This document shows, piece after piece, positions 1-10,087 of a stretch of DNA of 64,000 bases. The DNA comes from Rhizobium sp. Pop5 (GTDB lineage: Bacteria > Pseudomonadota > Alphaproteobacteria > Rhizobiales > Rhizobiaceae). Position 1 is the first letter of the stretch; each line of letters starts with the position of its first letter. The DNA is taken from positions 4,134,501-4,198,500 of the forward strand of contig NZ_CP099399.1 in assembly GCF_024721175.1 (NCBI RefSeq), written 5' to 3'. The notes beneath the pieces were generated by a model that saw only the letters and a list, made by a program, of their open reading frames with translations, ran no database searches and was not told the DNA's origin. A program made the position numbers and the translations under genes.

Positions 1-424
1 TCGCGTGGAACACCGCAAGGGCTGCTCCGCTTCTCACCGCGGCGTCCACTTTCGAGGAGCCGCTGATGAACTGGCCGGCTTTGCGCGCCATGTTCATCAT
101 CTGCATCAATTGCGCCGCCAGCAGCCTGTCGACGCCCGCGCCGAGATCGTCCGCCGCCTTGACGTCGCTCTTCAGGGCGCGGGCGAAGAGCTTCTTCGCC
201 ACCGCCTTGTCGACCAGCGACCGGTCGGCTTTCACCCAGCATCCGCGTCCCGGAAGCTCACGCTTCAGGTCGGCGACGACGGTTCCGTCGGGAGCCGCGA
301 CGAAGCGGATCAGCTCATCCGGCGATCCGCTTTCGCGCGTCACGATGCACATGCGTCCGTTCACGTCATAACCTGCGAGATCGTCGTTCTCGGGGAGAGC
401 GTCCGGCTCATGCGCGGTCATCAT
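1..424 (-). CDS. YlxR/DUF448 RNA-binding protein, partial (3' end outside window)
   Basis: Translation of the minus strand from 424 gives a protein starting [10 protein letters not shown] with the YlxR signature region (RMCIVTRESG, then GRGCWVKADR) followed by an L7Ae-like stretch (LLAAQLMQMMNMARKAGQ). YlxR sits between nusA and infB in most bacteria and is thought to bind RNA or act on RNase P; alphaproteobacterial versions carry an extra L7Ae-type domain, as seen here. The start overlaps the nusA stop as ATGA, so translation is probably coupled. The C-terminus lies beyond base 1. A second in-frame ATG directly follows the first. Confidence 0.85.
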   Translation of the reverse strand, partial: MMTAHEPDALPENDDLAGYDVNGRMCIVTRESGSPDELIRFVAAPDGTVVADLKRELPGRGCWVKADRSLVDKAVAKKLFARALKSDVKAADDLGAGVDRLLAAQLMQMMNMARKAGQFISGSSKVDAAVRSGAALAVFHA

Positions 425-2022
425 GCTTCCTGTTCGGCTTCGGTGACCTCTTCTTCGGTCCCCTTCGCCAGGTCCTCTTCCGTGATCCAGCCGGCCGCAA
501 GACGGGCCTGGACGATCATCTGCTCAGCCTCGACGCGCGAGACGTCGAACTTCGAGAACAGGCCTTCGAATTTCTTCGTTTCGCCGTTCTTGCGTTCCGT
601 CCAGCCGACGAGGTCGTCGGCGGCGCAGCCGGCGAAGTCTTCGATCGTCTTGATGCCGTCTTCGCCAAGCGCGACCATCATCTGGGCGGTCATGCCGTCG
701 ATCTCGCGCAGCTCGTCCTGAACGCCAAGCGCCTTGCGCTTTTCGTCCATCTCGGCTTCGAGACGCTCGAGGAATTCGCGGGCGCGGGTCTGGATTTCCT
801 GCGCCGTATCTTCGTCGAAACCGTCGATCGAGGAGATTTCGTCGAGATCGACGTAAGCGAGTTCCTCGACGGCGGCAAAACCTTCAGACGCCAGTACCTG
901 GCCGACCATCTCGTCGACATCGAGCGAGTCCATGAAGAGGTTGGTGCGCTCGTTGAATTCCTTCTGACGGCGCTCGGACTCTTCGGCTTCCGTCATGATG
1001 TCGATGTCCCAGCCGGTCAGCTGCGAGGCGAGGCGGACGTTCTGGCCGCGACGGCCGATCGCAAGCGACAGCTGCTCGTCGGGAACGACCACTTCGATAC
1101 GCTCGGCATCCTCGTCGAGAACGACCTTGGCGACTTCGGCCGGCTGCAGGGCGTTGACGACGAAGGTCGCCGGGTCCTGCGACCACGGAATGATGTCGAT
1201 CTTCTCGCCCTGAAGCTCGCCGACGACCGCCTGGACGCGCGAACCGCGCATACCGACGCAGGCGCCGACCGGATCGATCGAACTGTCGTTCGAGATCACG
1301 GCGATCTTGGCGCGCGAGCCCGGATCGCGGGCGACCGACTTCACCTGGATGATGCCGTCGTAGATTTCAGGCACTTCCATGGTGAAGAGCTTCACCATGA
1401 ACTGCGGATGCGTGCGCGACAGGAAGATCTGCGGGCCGCGCTGCTCGCGACGGACATCATATACGTATGCGCGGACGCGATCGCCATAGCGGACATTCTC
1501 GCGTGGGATCATTTCGTCGCGGCGGATGATGCCTTCGCCACGACCGAGGTCGACGATGACGTTGCCATATTCGACGCGCTTGACGGTGCCGTTGACGATT
1601 TCGCCGGTGCGATCCTTGAATTCGTCGAACTGGCGGTCACGCTCGGCTTCACGCACCTTCTGCACGATCACCTGCTTGGCGGACTGTGCAGCGATGCGGC
1701 CGAAATCCATCGGCGGCAGCGGATCGGCGATGAAATCACCGAGAGCGGCATCCGGGTTCCGGTCGCGGGCGAGTTCCAGCGGGATCTGCGTCGAATAATC
1801 CTCGGCCTTGTCGACGACCTCGAGCAGGCGCTGCAGCCGGATTTCGCCGGTCTTCGGGTTGATATCGGCCCGGATGTTGGACTCGGTGCCGTAACGCGAG
1901 CGTGCCGCCTTCTGAATGGCATCGGCCATTGCGGCAAGCACGATCTCGCGGTCGATGACCTTTTCGCGCGCCACTGCATCTGCGATCTGCAGAAGTTCGA
2001 GCCGGTTCGCACTGACTGCCAT
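421..2022 (-). CDS. nusA: Transcription termination/antitermination factor NusA
   Basis: 533 residues. NusA binds RNA polymerase and nascent RNA to control pausing, termination and antitermination. Visible layout: N-terminal RNAP-binding domain (about 1-125), S1 domain (about 137-201), KH1 with GMRGSRV near 257, KH2 with GRRGQNV near 323, then an acidic C-terminal region with helix-hairpin-helix repeats (about 365-520) and a Glu-rich tail. Length fits the alphaproteobacterial family. It lies between rimP (59-bp gap) and ylxR (4-bp overlap) in the usual operon. A GGAG lies about 10 bases before the ATG. Confidence 0.97.
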   Translation of the reverse strand: MAVSANRLELLQIADAVAREKVIDREIVLAAMADAIQKAARSRYGTESNIRADINPKTGEIRLQRLLEVVDKAEDYSTQIPLELARDRNPDAALGDFIADPLPPMDFGRIAAQSAKQVIVQKVREAERDRQFDEFKDRTGEIVNGTVKRVEYGNVIVDLGRGEGIIRRDEMIPRENVRYGDRVRAYVYDVRREQRGPQIFLSRTHPQFMVKLFTMEVPEIYDGIIQVKSVARDPGSRAKIAVISNDSSIDPVGACVGMRGSRVQAVVGELQGEKIDIIPWSQDPATFVVNALQPAEVAKVVLDEDAERIEVVVPDEQLSLAIGRRGQNVRLASQLTGWDIDIMTEAEESERRQKEFNERTNLFMDSLDVDEMVGQVLASEGFAAVEELAYVDLDEISSIDGFDEDTAQEIQTRAREFLERLEAEMDEKRKALGVQDELREIDGMTAQMMVALGEDGIKTIEDFAGCAADDLVGWTERKNGETKKFEGLFSKFDVSRVEAEQMIVQARLAAGWITEEDLAKGTEEEVTEAEQEA

Positions 2023-2081
2023 TGTCTTGTTTCTCCGTCTTTACTCCGGGGTTCCCGTCCCTGAAGCGGTCTGTTGATCGG

Positions 2082-2687
2082 TTATTCCTGGTCGTCCGCT
2101 TCGTTCTGGTTGGCGGCCTGCGCTTTCGCCAGCTTGTCGGCGCGCAATGCGTCGCGGATCAGATCGTCGGTCAGAATGAGCTTCGCCTCGCTGAGCGCCG
2201 TGAAGGGAATGATGACCTTCAGTTCTTCTCCATAGGCAACCTGGTCGCGCTCAAGCGTGAAACCATCTGCGTCTGCTTCGAGGATCTTGCCACGGAAGCG
2301 TTTGCGATTGCCGACCATGATCGACGTCTCGCATTTCACAAGGTGACCCTGCCAGCGGACGAAATCGGATTTCCGAACCATCGGACGGTCGATGCCGGGC
2401 GAAGACACCTCAAGATGATACTCTTTATCGATGGGATCTTCCACATCGAGGACCGGAGAAATCGCCATCGAGACCTCTTCGCAGTCCTGAACCGTCATCG
2501 TGCCGTCGTTGCGTTCGGCCATGACCTGCATCGTCGCGCCGTTCTGGTTCAGCATACGCACGCGGATGAGCCTGAAGCCCATGCCAATGAGAACGGGTTC
2601 GATGATATCGGCAAGACGCTGGTCGAGCCCGGTTTCGGTAATCAGCCGCGGCTCAAGTTCGTTGTCTGCGTTTGTCAGGTCCGACAA
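2082..2687 (-). CDS. rimP: Ribosome maturation factor RimP
   Basis: 201 residues from a TTG start. RimP assists assembly of the 30S subunit. The sequence has the family core [14 protein letters not shown] near the N-terminus, [10 protein letters not shown] in the middle, and an SH3-like C-terminal half ending in an acidic tail. TTG was chosen because GAGGAG stands 8 bases upstream and homology begins right there; a longer reading to 2834 would run through the leader hairpin and has no family support. It is the first gene of the rimP-nusA-ylxR operon. Confidence 0.93.
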   Translation of the reverse strand: MSDLTNADNELEPRLITETGLDQRLADIIEPVLIGMGFRLIRVRMLNQNGATMQVMAERNDGTMTVQDCEEVSMAISPVLDVEDPIDKEYHLEVSSPGIDRPMVRKSDFVRWQGHLVKCETSIMVGNRKRFRGKILEADADGFTLERDQVAYGEELKVIIPFTALSEAKLILTDDLIRDALRADKLAKAQAANQNEADDQE

Positions 2688-2730
2688 GCGGTTCGCTCCT
2701 CGCAATTTCATGCTTTTCGGGCGATCGCGG

Positions 2731-2765
2731 TAATAAAAAAGAGCGGGTCCTTGCGGCCCACTCTT
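2731..2765 (-). terminator. Terminator-like hairpin in the rimP leader
   Basis: On the minus strand an imperfect 11-bp stem (AAGAGTGGGCC / GGACCCGCTCTT) with a GCAA loop is followed at once by a run of six T. This is a Rho-independent terminator shape and lies 44 bases before the rimP TTG, so it sits inside the leader of the nusA operon. It could attenuate the operon or end a transcript from upstream. No gene on the minus strand immediately upstream needs a terminator (the neighbour starting at 2933 is on the plus strand), which favours attenuation. Confidence 0.6.
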
Positions 2766-2932
2766 CATCAAGCGATCAAGAATTTGAGAGCCATATAGTC
2801 GGCTTTTTCCGAAATTGCAAGATCTGCGGCCCAATCCGCCGATTCGCCTGTCGCAATGTGGAGAGGCCTATGGCCAGCGTCCGTCTTGCGCATATATTGC
2901 CGTGGGGCGCAATGACATAAGCGGGAGATATC

Positions 2933-4564
2933 GTGGCGTACACTTCCTCGACATTGGCGCCTTTGCGGCACGAGACCTACCGCGCCATCTGGTTTGCCAG
3001 CCTTTCCTCGAATTTCGGTGGCCTGATCCAGGCCGTGGGCGCTGCCTGGATGATGACGACGATCACCGCCTCGGAGGATATGGTCGCGCTGGTGCAGACC
3101 TCGACGGCGCTGCCGATCATGCTGTTTTCGCTGGTATCGGGCGCGCTTGCCGACAATTACGACCGCCGCCGGGTCATGCTGACGGCGCAAGGCATGATGC
3201 TTGGCGTCTCTGCGCTGCTGACGATCTCTGCGCTTCTCGGCTGGATGACGCCCTGGCTCCTGCTCTTCTTCACCTTCCTGATCGGCTGCGGCACCGCGCT
3301 CAACAATCCCTCCTGGCAGGCTTCGGTCGGCGACATGGTGCCGCGCGCCGATCTGCCGGGCGCCGTCACGCTGAACAGCATGGGCTTCAACATCACCCGA
3401 AGCGTCGGCCCCGCGATCGGCGGCGCCATCGTGGCGGCGGCCGGCGCTGCCGCGGCTTTCGCGGTGAACACCCTGAGTTACCTCCCATTGATCTATGCCC
3501 TGCTGCGCTGGCGCCCGGGCACGCCGGTCTCGACCCTTCCGCGCGAAGCGCTCGGCAGCGCCATCTTCGCCGGCCTGCGTTATGTCTCCATGTCGCCCAA
3601 TCTCGAAAAGGTTCTCGTCAGGGGCCTCGTCTTCGGCATCGGCGCGAGCTCGATCCTGGCGCTGCTGCCGATCGTCGCCCTTGATCTGGTTGCCGGCGGC
3701 CCGCTGACCTACGGCTTCATGCTCGGCGCTTTCGGCATCGGTGCGATCGGTGGCGCAGTGCTGAATGCGAGGCTTCGCCAGATGCTGTCCAGCGAGATCA
3801 TCATTCGCCTGGCCTTTGCCGGCTTTGCGCTGAGCGCCGTGATCGCCGCCCTGAGTCCGAGCGCCGTCCTCACCTCTACCGGACTGCTCCTCTCCGGCGC
3901 CTGCTGGGTTTCGGCGCTCTCGCTTTTCAACACCATCGTCCAGCTTTCTACGCCGCGCTGGGTGGTCGGCCGCGCGCTGTCGCTTTATCAGACCGTCACC
4001 TTCGGCGGCATTGCCGGCGGCAGCTGGCTCTGGGGTGTTGCCGCCGATCGTTATGGCGTCTCAAATGCGCTGCTGATGTCGTCAGTCGTCCTGTTGGTCG
4101 GCATCGTGATCGGCCTGCGTTTTTCTATGCCGGCTTTCGCCTCGCTCAATCTCGATCCGCTGAACCGCTTCACCGCGCCGGCCTTGAGCCTCGACATCAC
4201 GCCGCGCAGCGGCCCGATCGTCATCCAGGTCGATTACGAGATCGCCGATGCCGACCTGGCCGAATTCATGACGCTGATGGTGGAGCGCCGCCGCATCCGC
4301 ATCCGCGATGGCGCCCGCCATTGGGCGCTGATGCGCGATCTCGAAAATCCCGGACTCTGGACGGAAAGCTACCATACGCCGACCTGGGTCGAATATATAA
4401 GGCACAACCAGCGGCGCACGCAGGCCGATGCCGAAAACATCGACAGGCTTCGCGCGCTTCACCGCGGCGAAGGCCTGCCTCATGTTCACCGCATGATCGA
4501 GCGCCAGGCCATTCCGCCCGGCGACGACGTCTTTCACAAGGCGCCGATCGATCTGCATCATTGA
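2933..4564 (+). CDS. MFS transporter of the MFS_3 (EntS-like) family with C-terminal ABM-like domain
   Basis: 543 residues from GTG with GGGAG just upstream. The first 400 residues hold about 12 hydrophobic segments and the MFS loop DNYDRRRVM near residue 73, typical of proton-driven exporters of the MFS_3 family (Pfam PF05977). After about residue 410 the protein becomes soluble: VIQVDYEIADADLAEFMTLM and a YHTPTWVEYIRH block resemble a monooxygenase-like (ABM) fold found fused in this family. Inner membrane; substrate unknown. The GNAT gene follows 8 bases later, probably in the same transcript. Confidence 0.85.
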   Translation: MAYTSSTLAPLRHETYRAIWFASLSSNFGGLIQAVGAAWMMTTITASEDMVALVQTSTALPIMLFSLVSGALADNYDRRRVMLTAQGMMLGVSALLTISALLGWMTPWLLLFFTFLIGCGTALNNPSWQASVGDMVPRADLPGAVTLNSMGFNITRSVGPAIGGAIVAAAGAAAAFAVNTLSYLPLIYALLRWRPGTPVSTLPREALGSAIFAGLRYVSMSPNLEKVLVRGLVFGIGASSILALLPIVALDLVAGGPLTYGFMLGAFGIGAIGGAVLNARLRQMLSSEIIIRLAFAGFALSAVIAALSPSAVLTSTGLLLSGACWVSALSLFNTIVQLSTPRWVVGRALSLYQTVTFGGIAGGSWLWGVAADRYGVSNALLMSSVVLLVGIVIGLRFSMPAFASLNLDPLNRFTAPALSLDITPRSGPIVIQVDYEIADADLAEFMTLMVERRRIRIRDGARHWALMRDLENPGLWTESYHTPTWVEYIRHNQRRTQADAENIDRLRALHRGEGLPHVHRMIERQAIPPGDDVFHKAPIDLHH

Positions 4565-4572
4565 GGATAGGG

Positions 4573-5028
4573 ATGCATAATTTCAGGCTCGCCCGCCTTT
4601 CCGATCTTGCCGCCATCGTCCGGCTTCTAGCCGACGACGACCTCGGCGCCACCAGAGAAATCGTCTCCGATCCGGTCGATGCGCGTTATCTCTCGGCTTT
4701 CGCCTCGATCGAAGCAGATGCCAATCAGCTTCTGGCCGTCGCCGTCGATGCGGCCGACGAGGTCGTCGGCTGCCTGCAGCTGAGTTTTCTTCCCGGCCTT
4801 TCCCGGGCCGGCATGTGGCGCGGGCAGATTGAAAGTGTGCGTATCGCCCGCGATCTTCGCGGCTCGGCTCTCGGAACGCAATTCATCGAATGGGCGATCG
4901 CCCAATGCGTCGAGCGCGGTTGCGGCCTCGTGCAGCTGACGTCCGACAAGATGCGGGGAGATTCGATCCGCTTTTACGAGAAGCTCGGCTTCGTCGCGAG
5001 CCATGAAGGGCTGAAGCGCCCTCTCTGA
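4573..5028 (+). CDS. GNAT family N-acetyltransferase
   Basis: 151 residues. Begins MHNFRLARLSDLAAIV, the usual beta1-alpha1 of GNAT enzymes; the acetyl-CoA loop region is VRIARDLRGSALGTQF and the C-terminal motif is DSIRFYEKLGF. Acceptor substrate cannot be told from sequence. The start has GAGG 8-9 bases upstream and follows the transporter stop by 8 bases. A longer reading in this frame runs through the transporter gene and is rejected. Confidence 0.88.
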   Translation: MHNFRLARLSDLAAIVRLLADDDLGATREIVSDPVDARYLSAFASIEADANQLLAVAVDAADEVVGCLQLSFLPGLSRAGMWRGQIESVRIARDLRGSALGTQFIEWAIAQCVERGCGLVQLTSDKMRGDSIRFYEKLGFVASHEGLKRPL

Positions 5029-5033
5029 AGCGG

Positions 5034-6287
5034 TTACTTCAGCTTGGCCTTCATCGTGGCCTCGGGAAAGCAGGTTGGCTTCATGCCGTTCTTTACCTGC
5101 CACTGGCCGATCGAACGCCGTGTTTTGTAGCCCGGCAGACCGTCGGAACCGCCGACATCGTAGCCTTGCCGCTCCAGCGCCTTCTGCATGGCCGAGACAT
5201 CCGAGCGCAGCATCTTGCCGACATCGCCCCATCTGCCTTCGAAGGCGCCGCCATTATAGGCGATCCGATCGGCGAGGTTGCCGATATAGAGCGCATAGAG
5301 ATCGGAATTATTATATTCCTTGATGGTGTAGAAATTCGGCGTGACGATGAACTCAGGCCCGTCGCGGCCGGCCGGCACCAGCATCATGCTTTCGGCCTTC
5401 ATCTCGCCTGTGGGAAAACCCTTGCCGGAGATGCGCGCGATGCCGAGCGAGGCCCAGTGCGAAAGCGGCTTTGCGAGATCAGGTCCCTCCTGGGCGCAGG
5501 AAACCGCTTCCGGTATCGACACTTCGAAGCCCCAGTCGCGATCGCGCTGCCAGCCCTTCTTGACCAGGAAATTGGCGATCGAGGCGAGTGAATCCGGCAC
5601 CGAGGCCCAGATGTTGCGGTGGCCGTCGCCGTCGAAATCGACGGCATATTTCAGATAGCTCGTCGGCATGAATTGCGGCTGTCCCAGCGCGCCCGCCGAC
5701 GAACCCTTGAAATCGGCAGGCGTGACGTCGCCGCCGTCGAGAATATGCAGCGCCGCCACCAGTTCGGTGCGGAACATCTCCTTGCGCGTCGACATGAAGG
5801 CTTTGGTCGCCAGCACCTCGATCGCCGAATTCGGGATCTTCGCCACGCCGAAGCCCGTCTCCCGGCCCCAGATGGCAAGCACGATCGAGCCCGGCACGCC
5901 ATAGGTCTTCTCGATCCGCTTCAACGTCGAGCCGTATTGCGCGGCAAAACTTCGCCCTGTCGCGGCGAGCTTCTTCAGCCGGTCCTCGTTGAAATAGGGA
6001 CCGGGCGAGGAAAATTCGGCCTGCGTCTGCTTCTGCTCCTTCGGCGGCGGGAAGCCGGGCGGGGCGAGATCGGGCAGGTTCCAGTTCAACGTGACGCCGG
6101 AGAAGGCTGCCTGGAAGGTCTTCTCCGAAATACCGTTCGCCTTTGCCTCCGGCCAGAGATCCTTCTGCACCCACGTCTCGAACTGCGCCTCGACATCGGC
6201 TTTCGAAGGGACAGCATATGAGGGGAGGGGCAGGAGAGCGGCCGTCGTCGCGAGCGCGAGTATCCGCAGAATAAAAAACCCTCTCAT
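5034..6287 (-). CDS. Lytic murein transglycosylase, MltB type, with peptidoglycan-binding domain
   Basis: 417 residues. A signal peptide is visible (basic start, hydrophobic [17 protein letters not shown], then Ala-rich cleavage region), so the enzyme is periplasmic. The catalytic glutamate is in [10 protein letters not shown], followed by [24 protein letters not shown], the SLT_2/MltB signature. The last 60 residues ([20 protein letters not shown]) form a PG_binding_1 domain. It cleaves peptidoglycan glycan strands to 1,6-anhydromuropeptides. Its ATG overlaps the recR stop by 4 bases. Confidence 0.92.
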   Translation of the reverse strand: MRGFFILRILALATTAALLPLPSYAVPSKADVEAQFETWVQKDLWPEAKANGISEKTFQAAFSGVTLNWNLPDLAPPGFPPPKEQKQTQAEFSSPGPYFNEDRLKKLAATGRSFAAQYGSTLKRIEKTYGVPGSIVLAIWGRETGFGVAKIPNSAIEVLATKAFMSTRKEMFRTELVAALHILDGGDVTPADFKGSSAGALGQPQFMPTSYLKYAVDFDGDGHRNIWASVPDSLASIANFLVKKGWQRDRDWGFEVSIPEAVSCAQEGPDLAKPLSHWASLGIARISGKGFPTGEMKAESMMLVPAGRDGPEFIVTPNFYTIKEYNNSDLYALYIGNLADRIAYNGGAFEGRWGDVGKMLRSDVSAMQKALERQGYDVGGSDGLPGYKTRRSIGQWQVKNGMKPTCFPEATMKAKLK

Positions 6288-6889
6288 ATCACCGTCCGTG
6301 CCCGGAGCGCCGCGGCAAGCGTGCCCTCGTCGAGATAGTCGAGTTCGCCACCGACCGGCACGCCATGCGCCAGCCGCGTGATCTTCACGTCAAGCCCCTG
6401 CAACTGGTCGGTGATGTAGTGCGCCGTCGTCTGTCCCTCGACGGTGGCGTTGACCGCGATGATCAGTTCCCGGATGCCGCCTTCGCCGACCCGGTCGATC
6501 AGCCCGCGGATATTGAGATCGTCGGGTCCGACCCCATCGAGCGGCGACAGCGTGCCGCCGAGCACGTGATAGGCGGCGTTCAGCGCGCCGGCGCGCTCCA
6601 GCGCCCAGAGATCGGAGACGTCCTCGACGACGATGATGACGGATTGATCTCGCTGTGTGTCGGTGCAGACGGTGCAGGGGTCGACCGTATCGACATTGCC
6701 GCAGCGTGAGCAGATCTTCACCTTGTCATAGGCTTCGCCCATCGCATTCGACAGCGGGCCGAGCAGTTGGTCTTTCTTCTTGATCAGATGCAGTGCGGCC
6801 CGGCGGGCCGAGCGCGGCCCGAGGCCCGGCACCTTCGCCAGAAGCTGGATGAGTTTTTCGATTTCGGGGCCGGTGACTCGTTTTGCCAT
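6284..6889 (-). CDS. recR: Recombination protein RecR
   Basis: 201 residues, family-typical length. N-terminal helix-hairpin-helix ([19 protein letters not shown]), a C4 zinc finger ([16 protein letters not shown]) and a Toprim domain beginning [15 protein letters not shown]. RecR works with RecF/RecO to load RecA at gaps. recF lies at 21 kb in the same window. dnaX-ybaB-recR synteny is interrupted here only by the plus-strand MOSC gene. Confidence 0.97.
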   Translation of the reverse strand: MAKRVTGPEIEKLIQLLAKVPGLGPRSARRAALHLIKKKDQLLGPLSNAMGEAYDKVKICSRCGNVDTVDPCTVCTDTQRDQSVIIVVEDVSDLWALERAGALNAAYHVLGGTLSPLDGVGPDDLNIRGLIDRVGEGGIRELIIAVNATVEGQTTAHYITDQLQGLDVKITRLAHGVPVGGELDYLDEGTLAAALRARTVI

Positions 6890-6946
6890 GCGCCGTTCTT
6901 AGCTGATATGCAGCGAAAACGGAATCGCGGAAGGATTGGCTGTCCC

Positions 6947-7564
6947 ATGAAAATCCTGGCCCTCTGCATCGGCAATCCGGAAAGGCTGGCCGGCAAGAGT
7001 TACAAGTCCGGCATCTTCAAGCATGCCGTCAATGGCGTGGTGATGATCGATGCCGAAGGACTGGTCGGCGACGCGATCTGCAACCGCAAACACCATGGTG
7101 GTGTCGATCAGGCGGTTTATATTGAAGGATCGCTGACGCTCGACTGGTGGGCGCAGGAATTGCGCCGGACGCTCGAGCCAGGCACCTTCGGCGAAAACAT
7201 GGTGATCTCAAACCTCGACAACCGCGCCGTCGCCGTCGGCGACCGCTTCGTCGCCGAAGATCTCATCCTCGAAGTCACCGCGTGCCGCATCCCCTGCGCG
7301 ACCTTTGCCGCCAGGATGAACGATCCTAGATTCGTTAAACGCTATACCGTGGCCGCGCGTCCCGGCATTTACTGTCGCGTTATTCGCGGAGGCGTGGCCA
7401 GGGTCGGAATGGCAATCGAACACCAGCCTTTTCCAGGAGAAAAAGTGACAATGCCAGAGCTGATGAAAACATTCGGCCGGCAGCTTTCGGAGGCGGACCG
7501 GTCGCGATATCTCGCCGCCCCTATTCACTACAAGCTGCGTGGGATGCTGGAAGCGCAGCCTTAA
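6947..7564 (+). CDS. MOSC domain-containing protein (YiiM-like)
   Basis: 205 residues. Family marks are GDAICNRKHHGGVDQAVYIE near the N-terminus, FGENMVISNLD, and the conserved cysteine region VTACRIPCATFAARM, as in molybdenum-cofactor sulfurase C-terminal (MOSC) proteins. These bind molybdenum cofactor or transfer sulfur from substrates such as N-hydroxylated bases; the exact reaction is unknown. The internal ATG at 6947 fits the family start (AAGGA 10 bases upstream); the upstream part of the open frame covers recR and is rejected. Confidence 0.85.
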   Translation: MKILALCIGNPERLAGKSYKSGIFKHAVNGVVMIDAEGLVGDAICNRKHHGGVDQAVYIEGSLTLDWWAQELRRTLEPGTFGENMVISNLDNRAVAVGDRFVAEDLILEVTACRIPCATFAARMNDPRFVKRYTVAARPGIYCRVIRGGVARVGMAIEHQPFPGEKVTMPELMKTFGRQLSEADRSRYLAAPIHYKLRGMLEAQP

Positions 7565-7566
7565 GA

Positions 7567-7615
7567 GCGATGTCTAGTATGCATCGCGGCTCGATAGTCG
7601 CATAGGCTATCGAGC
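7567..7615. repeat. Two adjacent inverted repeats in a convergent intergenic region
   Basis: GCGATG...CATCGC (7567-7572 / 7582-7587) is followed at once by GCTCGATAG...CTATCGAGC (7589-7597 / 7607-7615), the latter a perfect 9-bp arm pair with a 9-base loop. The region separates the ends of the MOSC gene (+) and ybaB (-). Neither hairpin has a T-run, so factor-independent termination is doubtful; a role in 3'-end protection is possible. Confidence 0.55.
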
Positions 7616-7644
7616 GTGGTTAAAAGAAGATCGATTGCCTGCTA

Positions 7645-7968
7645 TTAAAACGGCAGCTTGAAGCCGGGCGGGATCGGCAGGCCGGCGGTGAGCGCCTTGG
7701 TCTTTTCGGCAGCGAGGGCTTCGGCCTTGTCCTTGGCGTCCTTGTGAGCGGCGACGATCAGGTCCTCGAGGATCTCGACATCGTCTTCCTTGAAGAGCGA
7801 CGGATCGATCTTTAGGCTCTTGAGCTCGCCCTTGCCAGAGATGATGACGGTGACGAGGCCGCCGCCTGCCTTGCCTTCGGCGGTCAGCTCGGCGATTTCC
7901 GCCTGCATCTGCTCCATCTTGGCCTGCATTTCCTTGACTTTGCCCATCATGCCCATGATGTCGCGCAT
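7645..7968 (-). CDS. YbaB/EbfC family nucleoid-associated protein
   Basis: 107 residues. Starts [21 protein letters not shown], the Met/Lys/Gln-rich coiled helix of the YbaB family, and contains the [20 protein letters not shown] core. Members are small dimeric DNA-binding proteins. The gene follows dnaX by 22 bases on the same strand, the standard arrangement, and is most likely cotranscribed with it. Confidence 0.95.
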   Translation of the reverse strand: MRDIMGMMGKVKEMQAKMEQMQAEIAELTAEGKAGGGLVTVIISGKGELKSLKIDPSLFKEDDVEILEDLIVAAHKDAKDKAEALAAEKTKALTAGLPIPPGFKLPF

Positions 7969-7990
7969 CGTCTCGCTCCTTCTTGAAACG

Positions 7991-9856
7991 TCAGAATTCT
8001 ATGTCGTCGCCGGGCAGGATGTCACCTTCCTCGGATTCGGCGGCAGCCGGGGGCTTTGCCTCGCCTTCCTCCTCCGGTTCGGGCGCCCGCACCCGCACGT
8101 CGATGATCTTCGCGCCCGGAAAATGCGCCAGGATCGCCGCGACGTCAGGATCCTGCCGCGCGTCGATCACGTGCTGTTCGCGGGTCCTGGCCTCTGCTTC
8201 CACCATCGTCGGCCCGCCTTCTTCGCGGCTGGTGCTGACGATCCAATGGATTCCAGTCCATTCCTTGAGCTTGACGGCAAGTTCGTTGAGCAGCGTGTTC
8301 GGAGCGCCTTCCGTGAGGTTCACGTCCAGTCGGCCGGGCTCAAGACGGACCGGCCGCACGAAGTTGCGCACCAGTGCCTTCAACTTGACGTCGCGCTTCT
8401 CGCCGGCAAGGTCGACGATATCGGCGATGGAATTGACACGCACGAGCGGCTTCGGAGCCTCTGCGGGCTTGGCCTCGATACGGCCGATGTTCTGCGGCTC
8501 CGGATTGGGCACGGCGCGCAGCATCGCAGTCGGTCCCGAGGGCTGCGGCCGTGGTGTGGGCTCGACCGCGCGCGCCGTAACGCTGCTCTGATAGGGGACC
8601 CGCGTTCCGTTGCCGCCGCCATTGCCGGAAGGGGAAGAGGGGCGCTGGCCGGCACTGTCGCCGGAGAATTCGGCAAGCCGCCGCGCCGCATCCTCGGGCG
8701 CAGGCAGATGCGCCGCGTGCGCAAGCCGGATGAGCACCATTTCGGCAGCACCTGCCGTCCGCGACGAGCCTTCCGTTTCCGGGATGCCTTTCAGCAGCAT
8801 CTGCCAGATGCGCGACAGCGTCGTCACCGCAACGCCCTTGGCAAACTCCGCTGCCTTGGTGCGCTCGATTTCGCTGAGCGACGGATCGTTAGCGGCATCC
8901 GGCACATATTTCAGCCGTGTGACCAGATGAGTGAAATCGGCAAGATCGGTCAGCACCACTACCGGATTGGCGCCCGCCTCGTACTGGCTCTGGAATTCGC
9001 CGAGTGCAGCGGCCACATCGCCTTTGACGACATGCTGGAAGAGATCGACGATCCGGGCGCGGTCGGCAAGGCCGAGCATGCCGCGCACGGCTTCCGCCTG
9101 CACGGCGCCTGCGCCATGGGCGATCGCCTGGTCGAGCAGCGACAGGCCGTCGCGCGCCGAGCCCTCGGCGGCGCGCGCGATCATCGCCAGCGCATCGGGT
9201 TCCGCATCGATGCCTTCCTTGGCTGCGATCGTCGAGAACAGCCCGACGAGATCGGAGGCGCTGATGCGGCGCAGGTCGAAGCGCTGGCAGCGCGACAGCA
9301 CCGTGATCGGCACTTTGCGGATTTCGGTGGTGGCGAAGATGAACTTCACATGCTCCGGCGGCTCTTCGAGCGTCTTCAACAGGCCATTGAAGGCCTGCGT
9401 CGACAGCATGTGCACTTCGTCGATGATATAGACCTTGTAGCGCGCCGATACCGGCCGGTAGCGCACCTGCTCGATGATCTCTCTTATATCGTCGATGCCG
9501 GTATGGGAGGCGGCGTCCATCTCGATCACGTCGACATGCCGGCCCTCCATGATTGCCTGGCAGTGTTCGCCGGGCACGCGAAGGTCGATCGTCGGCTTGT
9601 CTACGTCAGCCGTCTTGTAGTTCAGCGCTCGCGCCAGGATGCGCGCCGTCGTCGTCTTGCCGACGCCGCGCACGCCGGTCAGCATATAGGCTTGGGCGAT
9701 GCGGCCGGTCTCGAAAGCGTTGGTCAGCGTGCGGACCATCGGCTCCTGGCCGACCATCAGGTCCGTAAAATCCTTGGGGCGGTATTTGCGAGCCAGCACC
9801 CGGTATCCGGTGCCCGTCGAGGCGGCATCTTTTGACTGTCGCTCGGTGTCGCTCAT
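7991..9856 (-). CDS. dnaX: DNA polymerase III subunit gamma/tau
   Basis: 621 residues. Clamp-loader ATPase: Walker [11 protein letters not shown] at about 61-70, Walker B region YIIDEVHML near 150, and sensor/arginine region [13 protein letters not shown]. After about residue 390 comes a Pro/Ser-rich linker and a C-terminal domain for polymerase contact. The zinc-finger loop of the family is reduced: only VPGEHCQAI remains, without the usual four cysteines. The SRP RNA gene lies 48 bases upstream on the same strand. Confidence 0.97.
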   Translation of the reverse strand: MSDTERQSKDAASTGTGYRVLARKYRPKDFTDLMVGQEPMVRTLTNAFETGRIAQAYMLTGVRGVGKTTTARILARALNYKTADVDKPTIDLRVPGEHCQAIMEGRHVDVIEMDAASHTGIDDIREIIEQVRYRPVSARYKVYIIDEVHMLSTQAFNGLLKTLEEPPEHVKFIFATTEIRKVPITVLSRCQRFDLRRISASDLVGLFSTIAAKEGIDAEPDALAMIARAAEGSARDGLSLLDQAIAHGAGAVQAEAVRGMLGLADRARIVDLFQHVVKGDVAAALGEFQSQYEAGANPVVVLTDLADFTHLVTRLKYVPDAANDPSLSEIERTKAAEFAKGVAVTTLSRIWQMLLKGIPETEGSSRTAGAAEMVLIRLAHAAHLPAPEDAARRLAEFSGDSAGQRPSSPSGNGGGNGTRVPYQSSVTARAVEPTPRPQPSGPTAMLRAVPNPEPQNIGRIEAKPAEAPKPLVRVNSIADIVDLAGEKRDVKLKALVRNFVRPVRLEPGRLDVNLTEGAPNTLLNELAVKLKEWTGIHWIVSTSREEGGPTMVEAEARTREQHVIDARQDPDVAAILAHFPGAKIIDVRVRAPEPEEEGEAKPPAAAESEEGDILPGDDIEF

Positions 9857-9904
9857 CGCCCTGCTTGTCGCCCGGGATCGTCGGGCATTTCGTGGAGAGA
9901 AGGT

Positions 9905-10000
9905 GGGAGGCTGGCACGATGACCCGTGCCGGGCTCGTTAGGGCTGCTTCCTTCCGGACCTGACCCGGTTGGCGAGTGGCTCGTCCACCACCAACCTCCC
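9905..10000 (-). ncRNA. ffs: Bacterial signal recognition particle RNA (4.5S)
   Basis: On the minus strand the universal SRP tetraloop region GGTCAGGTCCGGAAGGAAGC is present (plus-strand complement about 9942-9963). The ends pair: GGGAGGTTGG at 10000-9991 with CCAGCCTCCC at 9914-9905. The 96-base length fits the short Gram-negative form. The RNA binds Ffh to target membrane proteins. Location just before dnaX is the usual place in Rhizobiales. Exact ends may differ by a few bases. Confidence 0.96.
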
Positions 10001-10087
10001 GGATGCACATATCGGCAATATCGTCATCAAAAGCAAGCCAACATGATAAAAAACTGCTAGTCGTAGGAAAAGACAGGAGGAATACCC

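Noticed and set aside
2768..3190. Minus-strand frame upstream of rimP, considered as a gene or tRNA region
   Set aside because: It is antisense to the MFS gene; no tRNA cloverleaf or T-loop motif was found although a tRNA is common before rimP in enterobacteria.
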